From Planctomycetota bacterium (GTDB lineage Bacteria; Planctomycetota; Phycisphaerae; Phycisphaerales; Phycisphaeraceae): 35,818 bases of DNA. The position numbers and the translations under genes were made by a program. Of this stretch, positions 27,944 through 35,818 are shown one piece after another (the first letter of the stretch is position 1; every line of letters begins with the position of its first letter). The stretch spans positions 1-35,818 of the forward strand of contig JAIOPN010000035.1 of the NCBI GenBank assembly GCA_021413865.1. The letters are read 5' to 3'. Under the pieces are notes generated by a model. That model did no database searches, had not been told where the DNA came from, and was given only the letters and a program-made list of their open reading frames with translations.

Positions 27944-30241
27944 TTACTTGATTTCCGACGCCGCCTGCGGGAACTGCTCGGCGACCGCGTCGTCCTGGGG
28001 CAAAAGGGACCATCCGGTCCTGAGGCCGACGACGAACCAGCCCATGCCCAGCAGGCCGATGGTGAAGATGGTGTCACCGAAGACGCGCATCCAGCGGAGG
28101 TTGTTGAGGAGAGGTGTCTGCATGAACTCCGCCGAGCGTGCATACCACATGCCATGCTCGACGCTGGCCTTGGTCTGGAGGAGGCCGACTGGGAGGAGGG
28201 AGAGCAGGATCATGAGCGACAGGCCGATGTTGATGGACCAGAAGGAGAAGGAGAGCGTACCGGTGCGCCACTGACGGTGGACGGTGAGACCCTTGAGGCA
28301 GAAGAGCATGAGCCCCAGGCCGAGCATGCCGTAAACACCAAAGAGCGCCGCGTGTCCGTGGACGGGCGTGGTGTTGAGCCCCTGCATGTAATAGAGCGCG
28401 ATGGGAGGGTTGATGAGGAAGCCGAAAAGGCCCGCGCCGACGAGGTTCCAGAACGACACGGCGACGAAGAAGTAGATGGGCCAGCGATAGGCGGAGACCC
28501 ATGGCTTGGCGCGCGTGAGCGTGAGATTCTCGTAGGCCTCGAATCCGATTAGCGTCAGCGGCACGACCTCCAGGGCGCTGAAGACGGAGCCCAGCGCCAG
28601 CACGACCGTGGGCGTGCCAGAGAAGTAGAGGTGGTGGAACGTGCCGATGATCCCGCCGGAGAGGAAGATGGTGGTGGCGAAGAGAACCGACGCGGTGGCG
28701 GTGGCGATGCGGAGCAGCCCCATGCGTGTGAAAAGGAAGGCGATCACCACGGTGGCGAAGACCTCGAAGAAACCCTCGACCCAGAGGTGGACGACCCACC
28801 AGCGCCAGTATTCCGCCATGGCAAGGTTGGTCTGGCGGTGCCACATAAGGCCAGCGCCGTAAAAGCCCGCGATAGCCAGTGAGGAGATCAGGAAGAGCGC
28901 CAGCAGGTGCTTGTGCTCACCGGGCTGGCTGAACGCCGGCCACATGGCGCGGGCCATCAACCCCAGCCAGAGAAAGAGGCCGATGAAAAGAAATATCTGC
29001 CAGAACCGCCCTAGATCAACGTATTCATAGCCCTGATGGCCGAACCAGAAGTTCGTCTCATAGCCCAGCTTCTGCTGCACGCCCAGCCACTGCCCCGCCA
29101 TCGACCCGACAACGATGATGAGCAGGCAGAGGAAAAGAAAGTTCACCCCGGCGCGCTGGTACTTTGGCTCATACCCAGAGACCGCCGGCGCCACGAAGAG
29201 CCCCGTCGCCAGCCACGCGGTGGCGATCCAGAAGATGCCCAGTTGCGTGTGCCAGGTGCGGGTGACGGCATAGGGCAGCCACTTGGCGAGCGGGATGCCG
29301 TAGAACCCGTTGCCCTCCACGCCGTAGTGGGCGGTGATCGCCCCCAGCGCCGCCTGAGTGACGACCAGCGCCCCGACGATCCAGAAATACTTGAGCGTCG
29401 CCTTCATCGACGGCGTCGGGGTCAGCGCCAGCAGCGGGTCGCGCTGGGGCAATACTGTTTCCTCCATCGACTCGCGGTTCTTGAGCGTGGCGTGGTACCA
29501 CGCCAGCGCGCCGATGCCCGCAAGCAAAACAACGAAACTGACCACCGACCAGACCACGATCGCGCCGCTGGGGTGGTTGTCGATGAGCGCCTCGGCGGGC
29601 CAGTTGTTGCTGTAGGTGATCTCCTGGCCGGGGCGGTTGGTCGAGCAGGCCCACGAGGCCCAGAAGAAGAAGGCGTTGAGCATCTCCTGGCGGTGCGGGT
29701 CCTTGATGGCGTGGGGCGGGATGGCGTAGGCGTCGCGGAGGCCGTCCAACTCGGGTGCCGCGCCGAATAGGCCGGTGTAGTGCGCCGCCACGGCTTCCAT
29801 GGCCAGCGCGCGGACCGTCGAGACGGTCAGGTCTCCCGTGGCCGGGTCGTAGGTGTTGGCCCGTATGTCCTTCTTGAGCCGTGCCCGGAGTTGCGCCTGC
29901 TTCTCGACGTCGAGTCGATCGAACGCGGCGCCGTGATCTGCCCGCGCCCAGTAGTCAAGCATCCAGACCGCTTCGCGGTGGAGATAGTCGGCCGACCAGT
30001 CCGGTGCGACGTAGGCCCCGTGGCCCCAGACACTGCCAACCTCCTGCCCGCCGATCGACTGCCATACATTCTGGCCATCCTTGATGTCCTGCCCGGTGAG
30101 CAGCACGCGGCCGTCAGGGGTCGCCACGCGTTGGGGCACGGGCGGGGCCTGGCGGTAAATCTCACGGCCGTAGTAGCCCAGGACGGCGAACGAGCCCAGG
30201 ACCACCAGAGCGAGTCCGATCCAGAGGCGGCTGTAGCGCAT
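27944..30241 (-). CDS. norZ: Quinol-dependent nitric oxide reductase (qNor)
   Basis: A 765-residue membrane enzyme that reduces 2 NO to N2O with electrons from quinol. The N-terminal extension (one helix, then G-Q-D-I-K-D-G-Q-N-V-W-Q-S-I-G-G-Q-E and the extracytoplasmic domain) is the fused NorC-like part of qNor without a heme c C-x-x-C-H. From about residue 215 on there are some twelve helices of the heme-copper oxidase fold, with H-L-W-V-E-G-F-F-E-V holding a metal-ligand His and the Glu of the FeB site, and further His in F-H-H-L-Y. The -10 of its promoter lies in an operator shared with the divergent Rrf2 gene. Confidence 0.95.
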   Translation of the reverse strand: MRYSRLWIGLALVVLGSFAVLGYYGREIYRQAPPVPQRVATPDGRVLLTGQDIKDGQNVWQSIGGQEVGSVWGHGAYVAPDWSADYLHREAVWMLDYWARADHGAAFDRLDVEKQAQLRARLKKDIRANTYDPATGDLTVSTVRALAMEAVAAHYTGLFGAAPELDGLRDAYAIPPHAIKDPHRQEMLNAFFFWASWACSTNRPGQEITYSNNWPAEALIDNHPSGAIVVWSVVSFVVLLAGIGALAWYHATLKNRESMEETVLPQRDPLLALTPTPSMKATLKYFWIVGALVVTQAALGAITAHYGVEGNGFYGIPLAKWLPYAVTRTWHTQLGIFWIATAWLATGLFVAPAVSGYEPKYQRAGVNFLFLCLLIIVVGSMAGQWLGVQQKLGYETNFWFGHQGYEYVDLGRFWQIFLFIGLFLWLGLMARAMWPAFSQPGEHKHLLALFLISSLAIAGFYGAGLMWHRQTNLAMAEYWRWWVVHLWVEGFFEVFATVVIAFLFTRMGLLRIATATASVLFATTIFLSGGIIGTFHHLYFSGTPTVVLALGSVFSALEVVPLTLIGFEAYENLTLTRAKPWVSAYRWPIYFFVAVSFWNLVGAGLFGFLINPPIALYYMQGLNTTPVHGHAALFGVYGMLGLGLMLFCLKGLTVHRQWRTGTLSFSFWSINIGLSLMILLSLLPVGLLQTKASVEHGMWYARSAEFMQTPLLNNLRWMRVFGDTIFTIGLLGMGWFVVGLRTGWSLLPQDDAVAEQFPQAASEIK

Positions 30242-30275
30242 CGTGTTTTCCCTTCAGGACGGCCGGCGGCTGTTA

Positions 30276-30320
30276 TTAGATAATTGGATAATTATATCCA
30301 CTTGATGACAAGTGTATCAC
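30276..30320 (-). promoter_or_regulatory. norZ promoter with Rrf2-type operator
   Basis: On the minus strand GTGATA (30315-30320), 18 bp, TATAAT (30291-30296). The 26-bp segment 30276-30301 (TAGATAAT..GGATAA core) covers the -10 and agrees at 20 of 26 positions with the reverse complement of 30931-30956 before the nirK operon. It sits between norZ and the Rrf2 gene and can serve both. Confidence 0.65.
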
Positions 30321-30373
30321 CGGGTAAAATGGACGTCAAGGTCCAATTACCGGCTTCGACCCGAGGATCGCCC

Positions 30374-30847
30374 TTGTTTTCACAAACCGTTGAGTACGCC
30401 CTCCGCGCCGTGGTCTGGCTGGCGTACAACCACCCGGAGTCGCTGACGACCCAGGAAATCGCCCGCTCCACGCAGGTTCCCGCGGGGTACCTCTCCAAGG
30501 TCCTCCAGGGCCTGGCGCGGGCCGGCCTCGTACAGGCACAGCGCGGGCTCCACGGCGGGTTCAGCCTCGCCCTCTCGCCGGATGAACTCTCCATCCTTGA
30601 CGTCGTCAACGCCGTCGATCCCCTCCGCCGCATCAGCCGCTGCCCGCTGGGCCTGGCGACGCACGCCAAAAGGCTGTGCCCCCTGCACAAGCGGCTCGAC
30701 GATTCCATGGCCATGATTGAGAAGACCCTGAGCGAGAGCAAAATCGCCGAATTGCTCAATGTCCCCGCCGCCGCCACGCCGCTGTGTGATGCCCCGCCCG
30801 TGCCGCGGCGCGCCCCGCTGACCGTCACCGCCCGCCGCAAGCGCTGA
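30374..30847 (+). CDS. Rrf2-family regulator, NsrR-like
   Basis: Read from the TTG at 30374 (GAGG 7 bp upstream) the protein has 157 residues and starts F-S-Q-T-V-E-Y-A-L-R-A, as Rrf2 proteins do. ATG codons at 30305 and 30329 in the same frame are alternatives. The winged helix spans about 20-65 (T-T-Q-E-I-A-R-S-T-Q-V-P-A-G-Y-L-S-K-V-L). The sensor loop is C90-P-L-G-L ... L-C102-P-L-H, with only two of the three cysteines of NsrR; H97 lies between them. Being divergent from NO reductase it probably senses NO through an Fe-S cluster and represses nor and nir. Confidence 0.82.
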   Translation: MFSQTVEYALRAVVWLAYNHPESLTTQEIARSTQVPAGYLSKVLQGLARAGLVQAQRGLHGGFSLALSPDELSILDVVNAVDPLRRISRCPLGLATHAKRLCPLHKRLDDSMAMIEKTLSESKIAELLNVPAAATPLCDAPPVPRRAPLTVTARRKR

Positions 30848-30893
30848 GATTCCGCTGCAACGGGCATAACCGGCCTCTCCCTGTAAAAGAACC

Positions 30894-30956
30894 TTGACAT
30901 CTTCACTATCGGTGCTAAATTACTCATAAAGTAGATAAGTTTATCCGATTATCTAC
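30894..30956 (+). promoter_or_regulatory. Promoter and operator of the cupredoxin-nirK operon
   Basis: TTGACA (30894-30899), 16 bp, TAAATT (30916-30921). Directly downstream, 30931-30956 is an inverted repeat with perfect 8-bp arms GTAGATAA/TTATCTAC, related to the norZ operator. A repressor bound here would block transcription near the start site. Confidence 0.7.
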
Positions 30957-31022
30957 AATGAACAGCCAGACGGGGAGCGCGAGATGGAAACGGCAGGGAA
31001 GAACAACCAGGGAGACCCAGCG

Positions 31023-31787
31023 ATGAACCGAATTGTCACACTACGGGCATTTGTCGCGACCCTCGCGGCGGCGGCGTTCTCAGGGGCGGTATTGGGCCAA
31101 GTGGCTCTGGCCCAGGACGCGCCCCCTGCCGCCGGCGGGGGCGCCGTCGTCGGCAAGGTCCTCTTCAGCGGCGACAAGCCCAAACGCCGCACGATCAACA
31201 CCGCCGCCGATCCCGCCTGCCAGGGACACGAAGGCCGACCACTCCTGAGCGAGGTCGTGATCGTCAACCCCAACGACACGCTCCGCAATGTCCTGGTTTA
31301 CGTGAAGGTCGGGCTGCCGGCGGACAAGAAATACGAACCCCCCAAGGGGGCGTTCCTCGTCGATCAGGTCGGTTGCGCCTACCACCCCCATGTCTTTGCG
31401 GCGATGGCCGGCCAGACGGTGACCATCCGCAACAGCGACCCGACGCTGCACAACGTCCACGGTCGGCCCAAGGTCGCCAAGGAGTTCAACGTCGCCCAGG
31501 CCGTCCAGGGGATGGAAGAAAAGATCGTTTTCAAAAAACCCGAAGCGCCGTTCGCCATCAAGTGCGACGTGCACCCCTGGATGACGTCATGGTGCGCCAT
31601 CTTCGAGCACCCGTACTTCGCCGTGACCGGTGATGAGGGAACTTTCTCGATCCCCGATCTCCCCGCCGGCGATTACACCATCGAGGCCTGGCACGAGAAG
31701 TTCGGCGTCAAGGAGATGAAGGTCCACGTCACCGCGGGTGAGAAAAAAGAAATCGAGTTCACTTACGAGATCAAGAAGGCGTCCTGA
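31023..31787 (+). CDS. Secreted cupredoxin-like protein with regulatory-like beta domain
   Basis: A 254-residue protein with a Sec signal peptide (M-N-R-I-V-T-L-R-A-F..., cleavage near residue 31). Copper-type ligands lie in G-C-A-Y-H-P-H-V, L-H-N-V-H-G and K-C-D-V-H-P-W-M, a plastocyanin/methylamine-utilisation-like pattern. The last part (G-T-F-S-I-P-D-L-P-A-G-D-Y-T-I-E-A-W-H) is the Gly-Asp-Tyr strand of carboxypeptidase-regulatory-like domains. GGAG precedes the ATG at 31023. It lies 35 bp before nirK and behind one promoter, so it may pass electrons or copper to nitrite reductase. Confidence 0.82.
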   Translation: MNRIVTLRAFVATLAAAAFSGAVLGQVALAQDAPPAAGGGAVVGKVLFSGDKPKRRTINTAADPACQGHEGRPLLSEVVIVNPNDTLRNVLVYVKVGLPADKKYEPPKGAFLVDQVGCAYHPHVFAAMAGQTVTIRNSDPTLHNVHGRPKVAKEFNVAQAVQGMEEKIVFKKPEAPFAIKCDVHPWMTSWCAIFEHPYFAVTGDEGTFSIPDLPAGDYTIEAWHEKFGVKEMKVHVTAGEKKEIEFTYEIKKAS

Positions 31788-31822
31788 GGCCCGATGCGTA
31801 TCGCCATTGAAAGGAACCCGCT

Positions 31823-32905
31823 ATGACCCGCACCGCTCAAATCATGAACCTCCGATCGTCCGCGTTGGCGTTGACCGTTTTCGCCGGGCTTGGCCTGGGC
31901 GGGTGCGGATCGACGCAGGACCGTGCCGCGGCGGACGGGAAGGCCTCGCGCCCCGTTGAAACGGCCGTGCTGACCTATGCCCCCGCGGTCCCGCCGCCGA
32001 TCACCCGTCATACGCCGGCGACCGTCGTGGCGCACCTGGAGGCGAGCGTGCAGACCACGGAGCTCGCCCCGGGTGTGAAGTACGCCTTCTGGACGTTCAA
32101 CACCCGTGTGCCCGGCCCGTTCATCCGCACCCGCGTGGGCGACACGCTGGAGATGCACATCACCAACGCCGACATCACCGGCACGCCGCACAACATCGAC
32201 CTGCATTGCGTCACCGGTCCGGGCGGCGGCGCCACGGTCACCACCGGCGTCAAGGGGGACCACAGGATGGTCCGCTTCAAACTACTCCACCCCGGCATCT
32301 TCGTTTACCACTGCGCCGCCCCGCCGGTGATGGACCACATCGCCAACGGGATGTACGGCCTGATCCTGGTCGAGCCCGAGGGCGGCCTTCCCAAAGTGGA
32401 CCACGAATTTTATGTCATGCAGAGCGAGTTTTACACCAACCCGCTCGCCGAAGACACCGACGTTGCAACCTACTCGCACGAGCAGGGCTTGGCGGAAAAC
32501 CCGACCTATGTGGTGTTCAACGGCCGCGTGGGCTCGCTCACGGGCGACAACATGCTCCAGGCCAGGGTCGGCGAAAAGGTCCGCATTTTCTTCGGCAACG
32601 GCGGGCCGAACAAAATCTCCTCGTTCCACCTGATCGGCGAGATCTTCGACAAGGTCTACCGCGAGGGCGACCTGGTCAGCCCCCCGGCCCGCAGCGTGCA
32701 GACGACCCTCGTGCCCGCGGGCGGCGCGGCGGCCGTAGAGTTCGGCGTCGAGGTCCCGGGCACCTACACGCTTGTTGACCACGCGATCTTCCGTATCGAG
32801 AAAGGCGCGGTGGGCTTCCTCAAGGTCACCGGGGCGGAGCAGCCCGACATATTCCACTCCGTGCAGAAGCCTACCCCCTGCGAAGGGTGCCTTGTGCATC
32901 CGTGA
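31823..32905 (+). CDS. nirK: Copper-containing nitrite reductase
   Basis: A 360-residue periplasmic enzyme reducing nitrite to NO. The signal ends in a lipobox L-G-G-C, so it is probably a lipoprotein. Two cupredoxin domains follow. Type 1 copper ligands are in T-P-H-N-I-D, Y-H-C-A-A-P-P-V-M-D-H and the Met of N-G-M-Y-G. Type 2 ligands are His in D-L-H-C, Y-H-C and S-F-H-L-I-G. An AAAGGA site precedes the ATG. The tail ends P-C-E-G-C-L-V-H-P, a C-x-x-C pair that is not a proper heme motif. Confidence 0.95.
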   Translation: MTRTAQIMNLRSSALALTVFAGLGLGGCGSTQDRAAADGKASRPVETAVLTYAPAVPPPITRHTPATVVAHLEASVQTTELAPGVKYAFWTFNTRVPGPFIRTRVGDTLEMHITNADITGTPHNIDLHCVTGPGGGATVTTGVKGDHRMVRFKLLHPGIFVYHCAAPPVMDHIANGMYGLILVEPEGGLPKVDHEFYVMQSEFYTNPLAEDTDVATYSHEQGLAENPTYVVFNGRVGSLTGDNMLQARVGEKVRIFFGNGGPNKISSFHLIGEIFDKVYREGDLVSPPARSVQTTLVPAGGAAAVEFGVEVPGTYTLVDHAIFRIEKGAVGFLKVTGAEQPDIFHSVQKPTPCEGCLVHP

Positions 32906-33126
32906 TACATACACCGTTCCGCAGACATTGAGGGCGGCATGACCCGCCGCCATCGACGGCCGGTACGACGGAGTTGGCGACGCGACCGCCTACCACAAGT
33001 CGGGCAAGCTCTTCGGGATGTGACGTGGCTTGAGGGTGTACGTCTCCGGTCCCGACCGTGCGCCCTGAAGCCACGCTCGCCCCCCCCATACCGCATGCGG
33101 AATTTTTTTCTGCTATGACACCCGCC

Positions 33127-34293
33127 ATGAAGATCACCGACTTCCAGACGTTCGTGGTGGGCACGCCGTGGCGGAACCTGACCTACCTCGTGCTGCAGAC
33201 CGACGAGGGGATCACCGGCGTGGGCGAGGCGCGCGTGGTGGGCAAGACGCACACCGTCTGCGAGTACGTCCGCGACGTGCGGCGGTACATCCTCGGCCAA
33301 GACCTCGGCGACATCGAGGCGCTGTACCGGCGCTTCACCCTCGAAGACTTCGGCTCCGCCGGCGAGGTCGTCATGACCGGCCTGGCGCTGGTGGAGATGG
33401 CCTGCTGGGACATCCTGGGCAAGAAGGCGGGCATGCCCGTCTATCAGTTCATCGGCGGCAAGGTCCGCGACAAGGTCCCCGCCTACGCCAACGGGTGGTA
33501 CAAGGTCGAGCGCACGCCCGAGGCCTACATTCAGGCCGCCAAGCGCGTTGTTGCCAAGGGGTACCTCGGGCTGAAGTTCGATCCGTTCGGCGCCGGTGAT
33601 CTCGAGCTGACACGGAAAGAGTTCCACCGCTCGATCGAATTGATCGAGGCGGTGCACACCGTAACGGGCAAGGACGTGCAGATTTTCTGCGAGATGCACG
33701 GGCGGTTCGCGCCGCACCAGGCGGTCGAGGTTGCCAGGGCCATCGAGAAGTTCGCGCCGGGATGGATCGAGGAGCCCTGCCGACCGGAGGATGTGCCGGC
33801 ATTGAAGTACGTCGCGGCGCACACGTCGCTGCCGATCGCGACGGGCGAGAGGCTCTACCGCGCCAGCCAGTTCCGCGACCTGTTCGAGGCGCGCTGCGTG
33901 CACGTCATCCAGCCGGACATCAACCAGTGCGGCGGGCTGTACGAGGTGAAAAAGATCGCCTCGACGGCCGAGACGTATTCCGTGATGGTCGCGCCGCACA
34001 ACGTGGGCGGCATCGTCTCGACGACGGCGGCGATCCACCTGATGGCGACGCTCCGCAACGGCAAGGTGCTCGAGCACTTCAACGACTTCGCGGATGAGGA
34101 GGTCAAGAAGTGCGGCTCGCCCTACCCGGAGGTGATCGACGGGCATTTCAGCCTGCCGACCGGGCCGGGTTGGGGGCTTGAGTTGAACATGGATTTCATC
34201 CGTGAGCACGGGCCGCGGCGGGTGGATGGGGTGATCGCGGACCCCGGGCTGAATCTGTTCAACAACCCGGATTGGGCGAAGCGTGGGAAGTGA
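33127..34293 (+). CDS. Enolase-superfamily sugar-acid dehydratase (mandelate racemase/muconate lactonizing fold)
   Basis: A 388-residue enzyme. The N-terminal capping domain ends near residue 115. The barrel shows K150 in L-K-F-D-P-F, metal ligands E189 (C-E-M-H-G), E215 (I-E-E-P) and E241 (G-E-R), D264 (Q-P-D-I-N-Q-C-G-G) and H291 (A-P-H-N). The K-F-D-P-F and A-P-H-N signatures fit the D-galactonate/gluconate dehydratase side of the family. The reaction is abstraction of a proton alpha to a carboxylate, then loss of water. An ATG 12 bp upstream is an alternative start. Preceding bases 32906-33126 hold no recognised gene. Confidence 0.87.
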   Translation: MKITDFQTFVVGTPWRNLTYLVLQTDEGITGVGEARVVGKTHTVCEYVRDVRRYILGQDLGDIEALYRRFTLEDFGSAGEVVMTGLALVEMACWDILGKKAGMPVYQFIGGKVRDKVPAYANGWYKVERTPEAYIQAAKRVVAKGYLGLKFDPFGAGDLELTRKEFHRSIELIEAVHTVTGKDVQIFCEMHGRFAPHQAVEVARAIEKFAPGWIEEPCRPEDVPALKYVAAHTSLPIATGERLYRASQFRDLFEARCVHVIQPDINQCGGLYEVKKIASTAETYSVMVAPHNVGGIVSTTAAIHLMATLRNGKVLEHFNDFADEEVKKCGSPYPEVIDGHFSLPTGPGWGLELNMDFIREHGPRRVDGVIADPGLNLFNNPDWAKRGK

Positions 34294-34462
34294 GTGAGAG
34301 ACATCCGGGAAGACCCCGACGACTCGCGGACTCGTCATCGGGTTTGGCCGGGATTGCGGTGAAACCCATTGTTTCCGTGGAATAATGCGGGCCTCTCGCG
34401 TGCTATCTCTCACGCCGCCGCGGCGTATAGTTACTCACCGCCGCGGCGCGGGAGCGAACACC

Positions 34463-35668
34463 ATGCGTCCCACCACACCGATTCTTTCGATCGCCCTGAC
34501 CATCTGCCTGATGATCCTCTCCGGCTGCGAGCAGTCCGGTGCGGCCCCGCCCGAGAAAAACACCACACCCCCAGGGAGCACACCCATGGTGCGCGTCCGC
34601 GTCTTCGGCCCCGACGGCAAGCTTACCGGCCCCGTCGATGTCCCCAAGCTCGTGCTCACCGACGCCCAGTGGCAGGCACGCCTGACCCCCGCGCAGTACA
34701 CCATCCTCCGCAACAAGGGCACCGAGCCCGCCTTCTGTGGTGCGCTGCTGCACAACGCCGACAAGGGCGTCTATGTCTGTGCCGCCTGCGCCCTGCCGCT
34801 CTTCGAGACCGGCTCCAAATTTGAATCGGGCACCGGCTGGCCGAGCTTCTTCAAACCGATCGCGGAGGAGAACGTCCTGCAGCACGCCGACAACAGCTAC
34901 GGCATGGAGCGCACCGAGACGCTCTGCGCCCGCTGCGAGAGCCACCTGGGCCACGTCTTCGATGACGGCCCGCGCCCGACCGGCCTGCGCTTCTGCATGA
35001 ACTCCGAGTCCCTGCGCTTCGTCCCACAGGACAAGCTCGCCACGCTCGCCGAGGTCATCCCCGCGACCCAGCCCGCGGCGACGCAGCCCTCCGCGAACGT
35101 GAAAGACAAAGCACATGACAGCGCCGAGATCGTTCTCGCCGGCGGGTGCTTCTGGTGCGTCGAGGGCGTGTTCGAGCAGCTCGACGGCGTGACCGAGGCG
35201 ATCAGCGGCTACGCGGGCGGCAGCAAAGAGACCGCGAACTATGAGGCCGTCTGCACCGGGACGACCGGCCACGCCGAGGCGGTCAAGATCATCTACGACC
35301 CCCGCAAGATTTCTTACGAGCAACTCCTCAAAGTCCACTTCGCCACGCACGACCCGACCACGCTCAACCGCCAGGGCAACGACGAGGGCACGCAGTACTG
35401 CTCGGCGATTTTTTACGCCAGCGAGGAGGAACGTCAGATCGCCCAGGCGTTCATCGCCGACCTGAATGACGCGAAGATTTACGGCAAGCCGATCGTGACG
35501 CGGCTCGAACCGCTCAAGGCCTTCTACCCGGCCGAGAAGTACCACCAGGATTACGTCTGCCGCAACCCCAATCAGCCGTACATCCAGGGCATCGCTCTGC
35601 CGAAGGTGGAGAAGGTCCGGCACCTGTTCAAAGACATGGTGAAGCCCGAGCCGGTCGTAAAGCCGTGA
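34463..35668 (+). CDS. msrBA: Fused peptide-methionine sulfoxide reductase MsrB-MsrA lipoprotein
   Basis: A 401-residue protein that repairs oxidised methionine. The signal ends L-S-G-C (Cys22), so it is anchored as a lipoprotein outside the cytoplasm. MsrB (about 65-190) has zinc cysteines C106/C109 and C155/C158, G-T-G-W-P-S-F and the catalytic C178 in R-F-C-M-N-S. A linker rich in Thr/Pro leads to MsrA (about 222-385), which has G-G-C-F-W-C with C229. The R-epimer reductase precedes the S-epimer reductase, the reverse of the common PilB order. GGAG stands before the ATG at 34463. Confidence 0.95.
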   Translation: MRPTTPILSIALTICLMILSGCEQSGAAPPEKNTTPPGSTPMVRVRVFGPDGKLTGPVDVPKLVLTDAQWQARLTPAQYTILRNKGTEPAFCGALLHNADKGVYVCAACALPLFETGSKFESGTGWPSFFKPIAEENVLQHADNSYGMERTETLCARCESHLGHVFDDGPRPTGLRFCMNSESLRFVPQDKLATLAEVIPATQPAATQPSANVKDKAHDSAEIVLAGGCFWCVEGVFEQLDGVTEAISGYAGGSKETANYEAVCTGTTGHAEAVKIIYDPRKISYEQLLKVHFATHDPTTLNRQGNDEGTQYCSAIFYASEEERQIAQAFIADLNDAKIYGKPIVTRLEPLKAFYPAEKYHQDYVCRNPNQPYIQGIALPKVEKVRHLFKDMVKPEPVVKP

Positions 35669-35689
35669 AAGAAGATCGCTAGAGCATTC

Positions 35690-35818
35690 CTATTCCGTCT
35701 GTAGCGTATACCCGCAGTGGCGGAAGCAGTTCATCGCGTCTGAAGCCGTCACGCGGTCCAGCACGCCCTGCATCGCCGACCACAGGGCCTCACCGGTCCG
35801 GCAGGCCAGCGAGCGCAG
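35690..35818 (-). CDS. IS630-family-like transposase, C-terminal fragment (cut by window edge)
   Basis: The last 42 residues of a minus-strand frame are open to the window edge and end T-L-Q-T-E-stop. E-A-L-W-S-A-M-Q-G-V-L-D-R-V-T followed by A-M-N-C-F-R-H-C-G-Y is the usual ending of IS630-type DDE transposases in planctomycetes (S-A-I ... A-x-x-F-F-R-H-C-G-Y), recalled rather than searched. The catalytic part is outside the window. Confidence 0.6.
   Translation of the reverse strand: MRSLACRTGEALWSAMQGVLDRVTASDAMNCFRHCGYTLQTE

Noticed and set aside
32949-33023. Short plus-strand frame D-G-R-Y-D-G-V-G-D ... S-G-K-L-F-G-M after nirK
   Set aside because: It resembles the end of some enzyme, but the frame is only about 27 codons between stops and I cannot name a family. 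It may be a gene remnant.
32764-34413. 549-codon minus-strand frame across nirK end and the dehydratase gene
   Set aside because: It runs through two genes and their intergenic region in antisense with biased composition, and no motif supports it.
1-35818. CRISPR array, rRNA, riboswitch
   Set aside because: No regularly spaced direct repeats with unique spacers, no rRNA-like sequence and no riboswitch core that I could recognise were found. The 21-23-bp iterons lie inside a gene with too-short spacers for CRISPR.

Overview
The window reads as a chromosomal segment of a GC-rich bacterium, most likely a planctomycete and perhaps of the Phycisphaerae. That placement is an inference from the G/C-ending codon usage, the glycoside hydrolases without signal peptides, the fused MsrB-MsrA lipoprotein, the Rrf2 regulator with a C-P-L-G-L ... 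L-C-P-L-H motif, and the phage-type genes. It rests on recall of families, not on a search. The two window ends are cut through transposase genes (an IS110-like 3' end on the left, an IS630-like 3' end on the right).

Left chromosomal block (292-9910): dUTPase (dut) diverges from a CPA2/Kef-type cation:proton antiporter. An entericidin-like small lipoprotein follows, then a long inverted repeat. A leftward group holds the DNA polymerase III delta' subunit, cardiolipin synthase and a Cof-type HAD phosphatase. A rightward group holds a membrane-anchored OB-fold-like protein, a DegT/DnrJ aminotransferase and an EamA/DMT transporter.

Integrated element (10113-19269): a tRNA-Val(GAC) gene is the target. 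A 24-bp exact copy of its 3' end recurs 9.1 kb downstream, giving attL and attR. Between them, all on the minus strand, are a complete tyrosine integrase with an Xre-type regulator, and a tightly overlapping operon: two excisionase-like HTH proteins, a winged-helix replication-initiator-like protein with iteron-like repeats inside its own gene, a possible helicase-loader-like protein, a P27-family terminase small subunit, a tape-measure-like protein, an M41-like zinc peptidase and a small membrane protein. No large terminase, portal or capsid gene is present, so the element looks like a phage satellite (PICI-like in logic) or a strongly reduced prophage. The integrase gene runs through the att core into the tRNA. 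At the other end of the element an open frame without its own internal start enters the same core in the same phase. In the excised circle the two would join into one 550-residue integrase. A decayed second integrase lies just outside attR, which points to repeated use of this site.

Right chromosomal block (19554-35668): a GH95-like glycosidase abuts the integrase remnant. Next is a probable persulfide/sulfur module: an ArsR-family repressor, a rhodanese-DUF2892 protein and a CoA-disulfide-reductase-like flavoprotein fused to rhodanese, with two copies of the operator ATATCG-N8-CGATAT. A GH20-like hexosaminidase follows. The next unit is for nitrogen oxides: a RIC/YtfE-type di-iron repair protein, a quinol-dependent NO reductase, a divergent Rrf2 regulator, a cupredoxin-like secreted protein and a copper nitrite reductase (NirK). 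Related 26-bp operator-like sites lie before the NO reductase and before the cupredoxin-nirK pair, so nitrite to NO to N2O reduction is probably one NO-responsive regulon. The block ends with an enolase-superfamily sugar-acid dehydratase and an MsrB-MsrA lipoprotein.
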